From Candidatus Omnitrophota bacterium (GTDB lineage: Bacteria > Omnitrophota > Gorgyraeia > JABMRG01), in NCBI GenBank assembly GCA_013202525.1, contig JABMQS010000067.1, positions 1-37,129 of the forward strand: DNA of 37,129 nt. The letters are read 5' to 3'. Below the pieces are notes generated by a model that was not told where the DNA came from, searched no databases, and was given only the letters and a program-made list of their open reading frames with translations. This document shows positions 8,184 through 16,788 of the stretch, in pieces. Within the stretch, counting starts at the first letter, position 1, and every line of letters starts with the position of its first letter. The position numbers and the translations under genes are program-made.

Positions 8184-9046
8184 CCTATACCTCTCCCTAA
8201 TTTAAAACAGTTCAGGCAATTGCGCATAAGCATTGCTGTTGTGAGTGGGCCTACCCCGCCAGGCACCGGTGTTATATATGAGGCCTTCTGGCTGGCCGAT
8301 TCAAACTCCACATCACCGACTATAGAATCCCCCACCTTACTTATACCCACATCTATAACGACCGCACCCTCTCTTATCCACTCGCCCTTTACAAGATTGG
8401 GTTCTCCGGCAGCAACGACAAGTACCTCGGCCTTGTTTACGTATGCCTTCAGCTTGTTGGCCTCGCTTGTCGCGATATGGCATACCGAAACAGTGGCCAT
8501 CTCATTCACCAGCAATATGGATAGGGGTTTTCCGACTATATTGCTGTGGCTGATTACAACGGCCTCCTTGCCATACAGCTCTATATCACTCAACTTTATA
8601 AGCTCCATTACTGCCGCCGCGGTGGGCGGGACGATCCTGTAATCCTTAAAAAAGATCCTTCCCGTATTCTCAACATGCAGGCCCTCTGCATCCTTAAATG
8701 GAGATATGGCCGAATATATCTTCTGGACATCAAAATCCTTTGGTATCGGTCGCATGACTATTACGCTACTTACGCTATCCTGCAGATTCAGGTCGCCAAT
8801 AGTAAAGATAAGCGTATTTTCGCTCCTGGTCCTTTCAATATCTACGAGCTCATACTCTATGCCTATCTCTTCCGCGGTCTTTTTCTGGGAGTTTATATAT
8901 GACGATGATGCGGGGTCCTCGGTTGTCCGCAGAACAGCCAATTTAGGAGCCTTGTTAAAGGTCTTTTTCAGAGAACCTATCTCATCTGCTAAAGCCTGCT
9001 TTATCTCTTGTGCCCTTTTCCTACCATCCAATATCTGTGCCGGCAT
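8180..9046 (-). CDS. folD: FolD-family methylenetetrahydrofolate dehydrogenase, cyclohydrolase site degenerate
   Basis: The 288-residue protein has the normal FolD length and ends with the signature YITPVPGGVGPLT. It aligns without gaps to E. coli FolD (recalled from memory) through residue 130. That alignment shows three changes at conserved folate-site positions: catalytic Lys54 is Gln (SSYINSQKK), Gln98 is Met (VIVMRPIP for ILVQLPLP) and Asp121 is Glu (KDAEG for KDVDG). Tyr50 is kept. The equivalent Lys in human MTHFD1 is essential for cyclohydrolase but not dehydrogenase activity, so this enzyme is probably dehydrogenase-only. The dinucleotide motif SHSNIVGKP lacks the usual GRS. The separate cyclohydrolase FchA is encoded 1 base upstream. 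Confidence 0.9.
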   Translation of the reverse strand: MPAQILDGRKRAQEIKQALADEIGSLKKTFNKAPKLAVLRTTEDPASSSYINSQKKTAEEIGIEYELVDIERTRSENTLIFTIGDLNLQDSVSSVIVMRPIPKDFDVQKIYSAISPFKDAEGLHVENTGRIFFKDYRIVPPTAAAVMELIKLSDIELYGKEAVVISHSNIVGKPLSILLVNEMATVSVCHIATSEANKLKAYVNKAEVLVVAAGEPNLVKGEWIREGAVVIDVGISKVGDSIVGDVEFESASQKASYITPVPGGVGPLTTAMLMRNCLNCFKLGRGIG

Positions 9047-9047
9047 T

Positions 9048-9659
9048 TTAAGAGAGCATCCTTTCTCTGGTCTTGGACAAAACCTCTGTCTTGATCTTCT
9101 TCATGTCATTATGCAGCCTGCTCGACTGCTCTGACTTATCCACCACATAGCGCTTATCGGTTATAAGGCGTAGATTCACCCCTATGTTCACAAGTGCCGA
9201 TTCAAAAGCGGCATCGAGTGCATACATACCAACGCAGATGTCGGGAATAATACTCTTGTTGCCGACATAGGCAAGCTGGAGGGCAACGACTGCTGCCTTG
9301 TGCACACAAGAGCAGACCTTCAAAGGCGGGATAACGGCACTCTTTAGCGAAGGCTGCAACCCGGAAACGTGATCCTTGTGCTTCTTGAACGCCCTCGATA
9401 ATCTCTCGTATGCCTCTATATCCTTCTCGTTGAGCTCTATCAGCTGCTTCCTGAGCTTCTCCGAATCCTTAAGCGCCTTCTCTGCGCGCTCCTTGTAACC
9501 ATTATAACTCTTTCCCGAAACAGTATAATTGGCGACCATGCTCAAGAGCCCGCAACCCAGGGCCCCAAGCAGCGCCGCGACACTTCCGCCTCCTGGTACA
9601 GGAGTCTTTGCCGCAAGCTTATCTATATAGTGCTTTACGCTCTTGTCCGAATATCTCAT
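9048..9659 (-). CDS. fchA: Methenyltetrahydrofolate cyclohydrolase, FTCD/FchA family
   Basis: FchA interconverts 10-formyl-THF and 5,10-methenyl-THF. The protein is all-helical and of the cyclodeaminase type, with the family opening KTPVPGGGSVAALLGALG and a helical C-terminal half including YVGNKSIIPDICVGMYALD. The track starts at a TTG. I moved the start to the internal ATG (MRYSDKSV), because AGGGG lies 7 bases before it and the family normally starts about 20 residues before PGGGS. That gives about 203 residues. It is sandwiched between fhs and folD and supplies the activity that the neighbouring FolD seems to have lost. Confidence 0.9.
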   Translation of the reverse strand: MRYSDKSVKHYIDKLAAKTPVPGGGSVAALLGALGCGLLSMVANYTVSGKSYNGYKERAEKALKDSEKLRKQLIELNEKDIEAYERLSRAFKKHKDHVSGLQPSLKSAVIPPLKVCSCVHKAAVVALQLAYVGNKSIIPDICVGMYALDAAFESALVNIGVNLRLITDKRYVVDKSEQSSRLHNDMKKIKTEVLSKTRERMLS

Positions 9660-9693
9660 CGATATACCCCTTGAGGGCGCCAAGGCCCCTTTT

Positions 9694-11301
9694 CTAAAAC
9701 AGCCCCTTTATCTTTCCTTCGCCATCTATCTCTATATTGCATGCAGCCGGTTTCTCCGGCAGACCGGGCATAAGCATTATATCGCCTGCTATCGGCACGA
9801 TGAAACCTGCACCCGCAAATATCCTTATCTCCTTTATCTTAAGCCGCCACCCTTTCGGGGCGCCCTTAAGCTTCGGATTGTCAGAAAGCGAAAACTGCGT
9901 CTTTGCAATATTCACCGGCAGCTCATCAAGGCCCAGATCCTTGATACGCTTTAATTCGGCACTGGCCTTTCGTGAAAAACTGACGCCTTCTGCGCCGTAT
10001 ATCTGTGTCGCTATGGTCTCGATCTTCTCTTTTACCGGTGTCTTTGCATCGTAGAGGAATTTAAAATCAGAAGGCTTCTTTTGCAATGACTGTACACATT
10101 TCTCTGCCAGGGCCACAGCACCCTGGCCTCCCTTGGCAACCGCATCAGAGCTGTTGTACTCCACCCCCAAACCCTCGCAGTGCCTCTCGATAAGCTGGAT
10201 ATCTTTCTGAGAATCCCCGGCAAACCTGTTTATTGCCACTATCGGAACAACGCCGAATCTTTTGATTATATTTATGTGGCTGCTTAAGTTGTCAAGGCCG
10301 TGCACCTTGATCGCCCTGGCCGAAACAACTACAACTGCCAGGTCTGCCTTTAAGCCTCCCTGACGGCATACGATGTCAAAAAACTTCTCTGCCCCGAGGT
10401 CCGCACCAAAACCGCTCTCAGTAATAACGTAGTTAGCCAGTTTTAAGGCCATGCGGGTCGAGATCAGGCTGTTTGCGCCGTGGGCTATGTTGGCAAAGGG
10501 CCCGCAATGCACAAGGACGGGCTGGCCCTCTATCGTCTGTACAAGGTTTGGCATGATGGCATACTTTAAAAGCGCACCCATGGCGCCTTCGGCATTAAGG
10601 TGTTTTACCGTCACAGGCTTGCCGTCCGTATTAAAAGCGACCAGCATATTGCGCAGTCTCAATTCAAGATCCCTCAGATCCTTGCAGAGTGCAAGTATTG
10701 CCATGGTCTCACTGGCAGCGCTTATATCAAAACCGCTTTCATAGCTGAATTTATCAGTAACCTTAAAGTGGAGACGCCTGAGTGTCCTGTCGCTTATCTC
10801 ATACGCCCGCCTTATATGTATCTCATGTGGGTCTATCTTCAGCCTGTTCTTGAAATATATATGACTATCGAGCATGGCGCAGAGGAGGTTGTTCGCAGCG
10901 GCAATAGCATAGTTGTCCTCTGTAAAATGCAGGTTGATATCATCCATGGGTATTACCTGCGAGTACCCGCCGCCGCAGGCGCCGCCCTTTACACCGAACA
11001 TGGGGCCTAAGGAAGGTTCACGCAGACAGAGCATTACCCTCTTCTTCAGTTTACCGAATGCCTGGGTCAATCCTATTGCGGTAGAGGTCTTTCCCTCACC
11101 GTACTTTGTGGGAGTAATGGAAGTAACGAGGATAAGTTTTCCGTTGGGCTTGCTGGTAAACCTCTCCAGCAAAGAAGGTAAGACCTTGGCGGCAAAGTTG
11201 CCGTGAGGTATCATCTCATCGCTTCTTATACCGATGGGCCTGGCTATCTCGCTTATTAATACCGGCCTTGCGCGTTGGGCTATCTCTATATCAGAAATCA
11301 T
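9694..11301 (-). CDS. fhs: Formate--tetrahydrofolate ligase (10-formyl-THF synthetase)
   Basis: Fhs joins formate to THF with ATP, the entry step of the methyl branch. The 535-residue protein is slightly shorter than the usual 555-560. It carries the nucleotide motif ITPTKYGEGKTSTAIGL near 62-78 (more often TPAGEGKTTT), REPSLGPMFGVKGGACGGGY near 94-113, DINLHFTED near 121-129, and FGADLGAEKFFDIVCRQ near 297-313. The ATG overlaps the rnhB stop (ATGA) and has a strong AAGGAG site 6 bases upstream. It is the first gene of the one-carbon run and probably continues the transcript of the ribosomal/translation cluster. Confidence 0.96.
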   Translation of the reverse strand: MISDIEIAQRARPVLISEIARPIGIRSDEMIPHGNFAAKVLPSLLERFTSKPNGKLILVTSITPTKYGEGKTSTAIGLTQAFGKLKKRVMLCLREPSLGPMFGVKGGACGGGYSQVIPMDDINLHFTEDNYAIAAANNLLCAMLDSHIYFKNRLKIDPHEIHIRRAYEISDRTLRRLHFKVTDKFSYESGFDISAASETMAILALCKDLRDLELRLRNMLVAFNTDGKPVTVKHLNAEGAMGALLKYAIMPNLVQTIEGQPVLVHCGPFANIAHGANSLISTRMALKLANYVITESGFGADLGAEKFFDIVCRQGGLKADLAVVVVSARAIKVHGLDNLSSHINIIKRFGVVPIVAINRFAGDSQKDIQLIERHCEGLGVEYNSSDAVAKGGQGAVALAEKCVQSLQKKPSDFKFLYDAKTPVKEKIETIATQIYGAEGVSFSRKASAELKRIKDLGLDELPVNIAKTQFSLSDNPKLKGAPKGWRLKIKEIRIFAGAGFIVPIAGDIMLMPGLPEKPAACNIEIDGEGKIKGLF

Positions 11302-11927
11302 CTTAAGCTCCTTACACTGAAACTAAGGCGGTGTATCGGGGAAGGGCCCCTTGCTTTTAAACTGCTTATGTGACTCCTCGTACCGTAACCCTTGTGCCTG
11401 CTAAACCCATAATCAGGAAAGAGGCCGTCATAAAAGACCAGCAGCCTGTCCCTTGTGACCTTGGCTACTATAGAAGCGCATGCTATAGAGAGAGATCTCT
11501 GATCGCCCTTTACGATACTCGTCTGCCTGCAGGCTATCCTGATGCCCATATTTCCGTCAATGAGTAACAGGTCGGGGGACTCGCCAAGATCAAGAACTGC
11601 CTGCTCCATTGCCATGATCGTTGCCTGATATATGTTAATGCTGTCAATAATCTCTTCCGAGACGATGCCTATACCGACCTCGGCCTTCTGCAGGATCTCC
11701 TGGTATGCCCTCTCTCTGGCCGCAGGCGACAACTTTTTTGAGTCATCTACCCTGCATTCAAAGCCGAACTCCTTTAAAATTACCGCAGCGGCAACGACAG
11801 GGCCTGCCAATGGCCCACGTCCTGCCTCATCGATCCCCGCTATTGCCTTAAAACCCGAAGATCTGGCCCTTCGCTCATAGAGCAAAAGGTCAGGGGGCTT
11901 ATGAGGTAGCTTCTTCCGGCACGTCAT
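11298..11927 (-). CDS. rnhB: Ribonuclease HII
   Basis: RNase HII removes ribonucleotides and RNA primers from RNA/DNA hybrids. The catalytic signature [15 protein letters not shown], the DSKKLSP motif, LLIDGN and the [11 protein letters not shown] segment are all present, giving the DEDD-type active site. The track start is a TTG 71 bases inside rplS. I prefer the ATG at 11927 ([10 protein letters not shown]), which gives 209 residues, the usual size, and an overlap of 29 bases with rplS. The TTG does have GAGGAG upstream, so a longer form is possible. The gene follows rplS as in many bacteria and overlaps fhs by 4 bases. Confidence 0.93.
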   Translation of the reverse strand: MTCRKKLPHKPPDLLLYERRARSSGFKAIAGIDEAGRGPLAGPVVAAAVILKEFGFECRVDDSKKLSPAARERAYQEILQKAEVGIGIVSEEIIDSINIYQATIMAMEQAVLDLGESPDLLLIDGNMGIRIACRQTSIVKGDQRSLSIACASIVAKVTRDRLLVFYDGLFPDYGFSRHKGYGTRSHISSLKARGPSPIHRLSFSVRSLR

Positions 11928-12309
11928 CCGGGGCCTTTGGTGACTCTTTTTGCTTAGAAGGCTCTCCAATCTTCTCCTCGACCGCAGTCTTCTTACCTAT
12001 CTTCTTCCTCAAATAATAGAGCTTTGCCCTTTTGACCTTGCCCCTTCTTATCACCTCTACCTTATCAACGGCCGGCGCGTGCAGTGGAAAGGTCCTCTCG
12101 ATACCTTCGCCATATGAGATGCGCCTGACTGTAAAGGATGCCCTTGTGCCCGAACCCCTTTCACCGATGACTATGCCTTCAAAGGCCTGGGTGCGCCGGG
12201 TACCTTCCTCGACGATCTTGACATGCACCTTTACGGTATCGCCTATTGAAAATTTGGGTACATCCTTCTTCATGTGCTTGGACTCTATATCCTTTATCCT
12301 CTTATCCAT
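11899..12309 (-). CDS. rplS: 50S ribosomal protein L19
   Basis: L19 sits at the interface of the ribosomal subunits. The family core runs from [14 protein letters not shown] through [33 protein letters not shown] and [13 protein letters not shown]. The protein is about 20-25 residues longer than the common 115, with a charged Lys/Glu/Pro-rich C-terminal tail that overlaps rnhB. The track start is a GTG inside the trmD stop region. I use the ATG three codons on (MDKRIKDIE), which sits 10 bases after AAGGAG and just clear of the trmD stop. Gene order trmD-rplS-rnhB is classical. Confidence 0.95.
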   Translation of the reverse strand: MDKRIKDIESKHMKKDVPKFSIGDTVKVHVKIVEEGTRRTQAFEGIVIGERGSGTRASFTVRRISYGEGIERTFPLHAPAVDKVEVIRRGKVKRAKLYYLRKKIGKKTAVEEKIGEPSKQKESPKAPDDVPEEATS

Positions 12310-12314
12310 ATTCC

Positions 12315-13010
12315 TCACTCTCCTTCTAGTTGCTTTATATTTTTTATTAGATCGGGCCTGGACCGTATGGTCTTAAGCACCGACTGCAGTTTTCTCCATC
12401 TTCGTATTGAATTATGATTTCCGGAGACGAGGACCTCAGGAACCCCTTCTCCATTATAGTCACCCGGCCGCGTATACTGAGGATACTCTAATAAGCCGTC
12501 CGCAAAGGTCTCCCATAATGCTGATTCCTCATGGCCCAGCACGCCGGGCAGGAGCCTCACGACCGCATCCAACAACACCATAGCAGGTAATTCCCCTCCA
12601 GTCAATATATAATCACCGATGGAGATCTCTTCGTCGACAACCTGCCTTACCCTCTCATCTATACCCTCATAATGGCCTGCTATTAATATGAGGGCCTTCT
12701 CCTTCGAAATACTCTGAGCAGCTGCCTGATCTAACGGCACACCCTTAGGAGTTAAAAGTATGACCTTTGCCTGCGGCGAAAGCTTCTTGACCTTGGCAAG
12801 GGCATCCATAATAGGCTGGCAGCATAAGACCATGCCCGGCCCGCCCCCGAAAGGCTTATCATCCACTTTTCTGTGCTTGTCGGTGGTATGATCACGTATG
12901 TCATGTATGCGTATCTTTATCTTTTTAGACTTCTGCGCACGCTTGATAATCGACTCAGAAGTCACCCCGCTAAACATCTTCGGAAACAGCGTCAGTATAT
13001 CTATGGTCAT
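12315..13010 (-). CDS. trmD: tRNA (guanine37-N1)-methyltransferase
   Basis: TrmD methylates G37 next to the anticodon of tRNAs reading CNN codons and prevents frameshifting. The 231-residue SPOUT-fold protein shows [12 protein letters not shown] near 51-62, [13 protein letters not shown] near 109-121, and [21 protein letters not shown] near 130-150, which includes the trefoil-knot SAM site. It starts at ATG, 37 bases after rpsP. In most genomes rimM, and often a KH-domain gene, lie between rpsP and trmD. Neither is here. Confidence 0.96.
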   Translation of the reverse strand: MTIDILTLFPKMFSGVTSESIIKRAQKSKKIKIRIHDIRDHTTDKHRKVDDKPFGGGPGMVLCCQPIMDALAKVKKLSPQAKVILLTPKGVPLDQAAAQSISKEKALILIAGHYEGIDERVRQVVDEEISIGDYILTGGELPAMVLLDAVVRLLPGVLGHEESALWETFADGLLEYPQYTRPGDYNGEGVPEVLVSGNHNSIRRWRKLQSVLKTIRSRPDLIKNIKQLEGE

Positions 13011-13047
13011 ATCGACACTCTCACTTGGGTTTTTACTGCTGCCTGCC

Positions 13048-13290
13048 TTAACTAGCCTGCTTGCCCTTCACTATGCTGCGCACTGTATCGCTCATCTGAA
13101 CGCCCACACTTATCCAATACTGGGCCCTCTCTCTATTGAGCTTGATGAGCGGCGGGTTACTGGAAGGGTCATAGACACCCAGCTCCTCTATAGCCTTGCT
13201 GTCCCTGCTGACATGGTGATCGCAGACTATGATCTTAAAATGCGGTTTTCCCTTTGTGCCAGCCCTCTTCAACCTTATCTTTGCTGCCAT
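13048..13290 (-). CDS. rpsP: 30S ribosomal protein S16
   Basis: This 80-residue S16 has the typical start AAKIRLKRAGTKGKPHFKI, then IVCDHHVSRDSKAIEELGVYDP and LNRERAQYWISVGVQMSDTV. S16 is an early-binding protein of the 30S body. A strong AAGGAG site lies 8 bases before the ATG. It sits 18 bases after the end of murA and starts the rpsP-trmD-rplS-rnhB run. Confidence 0.96.
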   Translation of the reverse strand: MAAKIRLKRAGTKGKPHFKIIVCDHHVSRDSKAIEELGVYDPSSNPPLIKLNRERAQYWISVGVQMSDTVRSIVKGKQAS

Positions 13291-13308
13291 TGTTATTTCT
13301 CCTTCCTC

Positions 13309-14580
13309 TTATTGTTTGCCTTTTATCCTTCTTATCTTAGCTCCCAGTTTTGATAATTTTGCCTCCATATTGCTATAACCCCTGTCCAGGTGGTATATCC
13401 TTGAGACCTGTGTTTCGCCGCGCGCAACCAGACCGCCTATTACCAGGGCGGCTGAGGCCCGCAGGTCAGAAGCCATTACCTGTGCGCCGCTCAATGACTT
13501 TACGCCTTTTATTATCGCGCTGTCTCCTTCAAGCGCTGCCTGAGCACCCATCCTGTTGAGCTCACCAAGATGCATAAACCTCTCCGGGTATATCTTTTCG
13601 CTGATGACACTCGTCCCCTGGGCTGTAGACATAAGCGCCGTTATCTGTGCCTGCAGGTCGGTCGGAAAACCCGGATACGGCAAGGTAGTAATATCGACCG
13701 CCTTTAAGCTGCGCGGGGCACGCACCCTTATGCTGGCATCCGGATTGCTCTTTATTGAAACACCTATCTCCGAAAGCTTATCTATCAATGCACTTATATG
13801 CCTGGGCTCGCAGCCTTTTATAAGGACGTCGCCTCTGGTGATACTGGCTGCTATCATATATGTACCTGCCTCGATCCTGTCAGGTATAACATGATGCTCA
13901 GCCCCGTATAACCTCTTCACGCCCTCTATCTCAAGGGTATGGCTGCCATGGCCTCTTATCCTGGCCCCCATCTTAATAAGAAACTCTGCCAGATCCACAA
14001 CCTCGGGCTCACACGCCGCACTCTCAATAACGGTCCTGCCTTTGGCCAGGGTTGCCGCCATCATGATATTCGCAGTAGCAAGGACCGAAGAACCATATAC
14101 ACCGCACAGGTGCATCGAAGCGCCTTTTAATCCCTTGGCCCTTGCGATAAGATAGCCATGATCAACCTTTACATCAGCGCCAAGCGCCTTTATGCCTTTT
14201 GTGTGCAGGTCGATAGGGCGCGGACCGATAACACAGCCGCCGGGCAGCGAAACCTTCGCATATCCTGTCTTTGCCAAAAGGGGCCCCAACACACATATAG
14301 AAGCCCTCATCGTACTGACATAATTGTAAGGCGCCTCATTGCCCTTGTAGCCATCGGGTACAACCGTCAGGACATCGTCTTCAAGTTTAATCTTCACGCC
14401 CAGATGACGCATGATCTCTATCATGGTAAAGACATCTGTCAAAGACGGCACGCCCCTGATAACAGATTTTTCATCTGATAAGAGGCACGCGGCCATAATC
14501 GGCAGCGTGGCATTCTTTGAACCGTCTATCTGAATCTCACCCGAAAGTCGTGCCGGGCCTTCTACTATAAGGCTATCCAT
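13309..14580 (-). CDS. murA: UDP-N-acetylglucosamine 1-carboxyvinyltransferase
   Basis: MurA makes enolpyruvyl-UDP-GlcNAc, the first committed step of peptidoglycan synthesis. The 423-residue protein begins at the family-typical point (MDSLIVEGPARLSGEIQIDGSKNA with the catalytic Lys in SKN). It has the active-site loop PGGCVIGPRPIDLH near 113-126, with the Cys that fosfomycin alkylates, and FPTDLQAQ near 304. The presence of murA implies a peptidoglycan wall. There is no Shine-Dalgarno sequence: a period-7 tandem repeat runs right up to the start codon. It lies between prmC and rpsP and is probably part of the same transcript. Confidence 0.96.
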   Translation of the reverse strand: MDSLIVEGPARLSGEIQIDGSKNATLPIMAACLLSDEKSVIRGVPSLTDVFTMIEIMRHLGVKIKLEDDVLTVVPDGYKGNEAPYNYVSTMRASICVLGPLLAKTGYAKVSLPGGCVIGPRPIDLHTKGIKALGADVKVDHGYLIARAKGLKGASMHLCGVYGSSVLATANIMMAATLAKGRTVIESAACEPEVVDLAEFLIKMGARIRGHGSHTLEIEGVKRLYGAEHHVIPDRIEAGTYMIAASITRGDVLIKGCEPRHISALIDKLSEIGVSIKSNPDASIRVRAPRSLKAVDITTLPYPGFPTDLQAQITALMSTAQGTSVISEKIYPERFMHLGELNRMGAQAALEGDSAIIKGVKSLSGAQVMASDLRASAALVIGGLVARGETQVSRIYHLDRGYSNMEAKLSKLGAKIRRIKGKQ

Positions 14581-14582
14581 TG

Positions 14583-14618
14583 TATAGGTTTTAGGTGTTA
14601 GGTGCTAGGTTTTAGGTT
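14583..14618. repeat. Period-7 tandem repeat between prmC and murA
   Basis: On the minus strand the 39-base gap reads as consecutive heptads of the form AACCTAA, AACCTAG, CACCTAA, CACCTAA, AACCTAT. It begins at the prmC stop and ends 2 bases before the murA ATG, filling the position where a ribosome-binding site is expected. An almost identical repeat precedes glgA. Confidence 0.85.
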
Positions 14619-14619
14619 A

Positions 14620-15477
14620 TTAATTCCTTAGTGCTGTTATGACACGTTCTATGTTATTTAGATCTTTGCGGATCCTTATCTCTTTAAAAGAACCTGATCT
14701 GGTAAGAAGCCCCTCTACCTCCTCGCACATATCGTCACCGAGTTCAAAGGCAAGAATACCACCCTTCTTCAAGAAGCGGGGGGACTCTTCTGTTATGCGT
14801 CTATAAAAATATAGGCCGTCCCTGCCTCCATCCAATGCCTCCTGCGGCTCCTTCTTCACGTCGGATGGGAGGGCCCTTATACCTTCGCGCGCTATATAAG
14901 GAGGGTTTGAGACAATAATATCGAACAAGCCCCTGCCTATCATTGGCGCATCAAAGAGATCTGCCCTTATAAATTCCACCCTGCTTAGGACATTGTGCAG
15001 TTTAGCGTTTCTCATTGCCAGATCTACGGCCTTTACCGATATGTCAGAACCGACTATTTTACAATGAGCAAGAAGCTTTGCCAATGATATGGCTATATTA
15101 CCGGTGCCTGTGCATAGGTCAAGTATTGATGTTTTGTATGTCGTATGTCGCATGTCGTATGTCTTTAATAAATCCAGAACCGCCTCTACCAATACCTCGG
15201 TTTCGGGGCGGGGTATAAAGACGCCCGGCTCTGCCAGAAACTCGTTTCCGTAAAAGTCAGACCTTCCGGTTATATACTGCAAAGGCTCGCCTGCGATACG
15301 GCGGCTTACCATATCATTGAGGTGTTTAGAATATGTATCGGGCATGGTCATATCGCCTGCATACAGGTCTACCCTCTCGCAACCCAGGAGGCTACTGAGC
15401 ATAACCTCTGCATTGACCTTTGCGGATTCGATCCCATGAACCTCAAGTTCCCTCGATACCTCTGATATTATCTTCAT
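14620..15477 (-). CDS. prmC: Release factor glutamine methyltransferase
   Basis: PrmC methylates the Gln of the GGQ motif of release factors, and its substrate RF1 (prfA) is encoded 3 bases upstream. The 285-residue protein has an N-terminal helical recognition domain with RRIAGEPLQYITGRSDFYG near 76-94 and FIPRPETEVLVEAVL near 104-118. It then has the SAM motif ILDLCTGTGNIAISLA and the catalytic FDIIVSNPPYIA. Between FIPRPETE and the SAM motif it carries an unusual stretch, KTYDMRHTTYKTS, encoded by a 28-base period-7 repeat. This looks like repeat DNA tolerated in a surface loop. The reading frame stays open. Confidence 0.94.
   Translation of the reverse strand: MKIISEVSRELEVHGIESAKVNAEVMLSSLLGCERVDLYAGDMTMPDTYSKHLNDMVSRRIAGEPLQYITGRSDFYGNEFLAEPGVFIPRPETEVLVEAVLDLLKTYDMRHTTYKTSILDLCTGTGNIAISLAKLLAHCKIVGSDISVKAVDLAMRNAKLHNVLSRVEFIRADLFDAPMIGRGLFDIIVSNPPYIAREGIRALPSDVKKEPQEALDGGRDGLYFYRRITEESPRFLKKGGILAFELGDDMCEEVEGLLTRSGSFKEIRIRKDLNNIERVITALRN
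15136..15163. repeat. Four-copy heptad repeat (GACATAC) inside prmC
   Basis: The minus strand reads GACATAC, GACATGC, GACATAC, GACATAC in tandem within the prmC coding sequence, just before the SAM-binding motif. The unit length is the same as in the intergenic heptad repeats near murA and glgA, but the unit sequence differs. It encodes a non-conserved Tyr/Thr/His-rich insertion. Confidence 0.85.
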
Positions 15478-15480
15478 ATC

Positions 15481-16548
15481 TCAATCTTTGCCCAGTTTCA
15501 CTTTTTTTTCGGCCAGGACCAACGCTGAGATCACCTCATCCAACTCACCGTTTAGTATGGCCTCGAGCTTATGCAGAGTAAGGCCTATGCGGTGATCAGT
15601 GACGCGCCTATCCGGAAAATTATAAGTCCTTATCTTTTCACTCCTGTCGCCTGAACCGACCTGGTTCTTCCTGTCCTGTGATATCTTACTCATATAGTCA
15701 TGTCTTGCCTTATCCAGGATTCTTGAGCGCAAGACCTTCATGGCCTTTATCTTGTTCTTGAGCTGGGAACGCTCATCCTGGCAGGTGACAACAATATCGG
15801 TAGGGATGTGTGTTATGCGCACTGCTGAATCCGTGGTATTGACGCTCTGCCCGCCGTGACCGCTGGAACGAAAGACATCCACTCTTAAGTCCTTTGGGTC
15901 TATTTTGACATCCACCTCTTCTGCCTCCGGCAGCACCGCGACCGTCACCGCCGATGTATGTATCCTGCCGGATGCCTCTGTGGCAGGAACGCGCTGCACG
16001 CGGTGGACACCACTCTCATATTTAAGCTTTCTGAATACCCCTCCCTGGCCTTCCACAGAGAAGACGACCTCCTTTATGCCCGATGCCTCGGAAGCGGATG
16101 TATTCATAAGGTCCACTTTCCAGTTGTTCTTCTGGGCATACTTTGTATACATCCTGAAGAGGTCTGCGGCAAAGAGGCTTGCTTCCTGCCCGCCTGTGCC
16201 CGCGCGTATCTCCATTATGATATCGCGGTCTGCATCCGGGTCCTCCTCTATCTGCATCTCCTCAAGCTCCGACTTCAGGGACTTCAACTTGTCTTTAAGT
16301 TCTGCTACCTCTGCCCTGGCCAGATCGACAAATTCACTATCGTGCTTCTCTTTAAGCATTGCCTCTGTCTTTTTGATCTCATCCTCAGTGTCGAGATAGA
16401 TATCATACTTCTTAAGAATGGGCATAAGACCTGACAGCTCCTTGGCATACTTCTGATACTGCTGCCTGTCTTTTAAGACATCAGCGTCCGAGAGCAGACC
16501 TTCCAGCTCTTTGGCTCTTTTCTTCTTCGTGTCTAAGGATTCCAGCAT
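15481..16548 (-). CDS. prfA: Peptide chain release factor 1
   Basis: RF1 reads UAA and UAG and triggers peptide release. The 355-residue protein has the RF1 codon-recognition tripeptide in RVQRVPATEASGRIHTSA (PAT) and the catalytic SSGHGGQSVNTTDSA (GGQ). The C-terminal domain carries the GDRSEKIRTYNFPDRRVTDHR stretch. Length and domain order are standard. The stop of rpmE is 3 bases upstream, and the only plausible ribosome-binding sequence, AAGAG, is weak, so reinitiation from rpmE is likely. Confidence 0.97.
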   Translation of the reverse strand: MLESLDTKKKRAKELEGLLSDADVLKDRQQYQKYAKELSGLMPILKKYDIYLDTEDEIKKTEAMLKEKHDSEFVDLARAEVAELKDKLKSLKSELEEMQIEEDPDADRDIIMEIRAGTGGQEASLFAADLFRMYTKYAQKNNWKVDLMNTSASEASGIKEVVFSVEGQGGVFRKLKYESGVHRVQRVPATEASGRIHTSAVTVAVLPEAEEVDVKIDPKDLRVDVFRSSGHGGQSVNTTDSAVRITHIPTDIVVTCQDERSQLKNKIKAMKVLRSRILDKARHDYMSKISQDRKNQVGSGDRSEKIRTYNFPDRRVTDHRIGLTLHKLEAILNGELDEVISALVLAEKKVKLGKD

Positions 16549-16551
16549 CTC

Positions 16552-16752
16552 TTATTTTTTACCGTACTTTCTCATAAACTTCTCCACGCGGCCCGCAGAG
16601 TCTATAAACTTCTGCTTGCCTGTAAAGAATGGGTGGCACTTGGAGCAGATCTCCAACTTTATATTCTGCTTTGTGGAGCGGGTATGTATCACCTCTCCAC
16701 AGGCGCATGTTATGGTCGTCTCTTTATATTCCGGATGTATCTTCTCTTTCAT
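16552..16752 (-). CDS. rpmE: 50S ribosomal protein L31, zinc-binding (C+) form
   Basis: This 66-residue L31 has the characteristic [21 protein letters not shown] start and the later [26 protein letters not shown]. The Cys residues (two near 17-19 and two near 38-41) form the zinc-binding C+ version of the protein, the version replaced by a C- paralog under zinc starvation in some bacteria. A strong AAGGAG site lies 7 bases before the ATG. Position between rho and prfA is conserved in many bacteria. Confidence 0.96.
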   Translation of the reverse strand: MKEKIHPEYKETTITCACGEVIHTRSTKQNIKLEICSKCHPFFTGKQKFIDSAGRVEKFMRKYGKK

Positions 16753-16788
16753 CTTAATTCTCCTTTTCTAAATATACGATGTACGGCC

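Noticed and set aside
10032-10223. 63-residue minus-strand ORF inside fhs
   Set aside because: It is an out-of-frame shadow of the strongly conserved fhs sequence.
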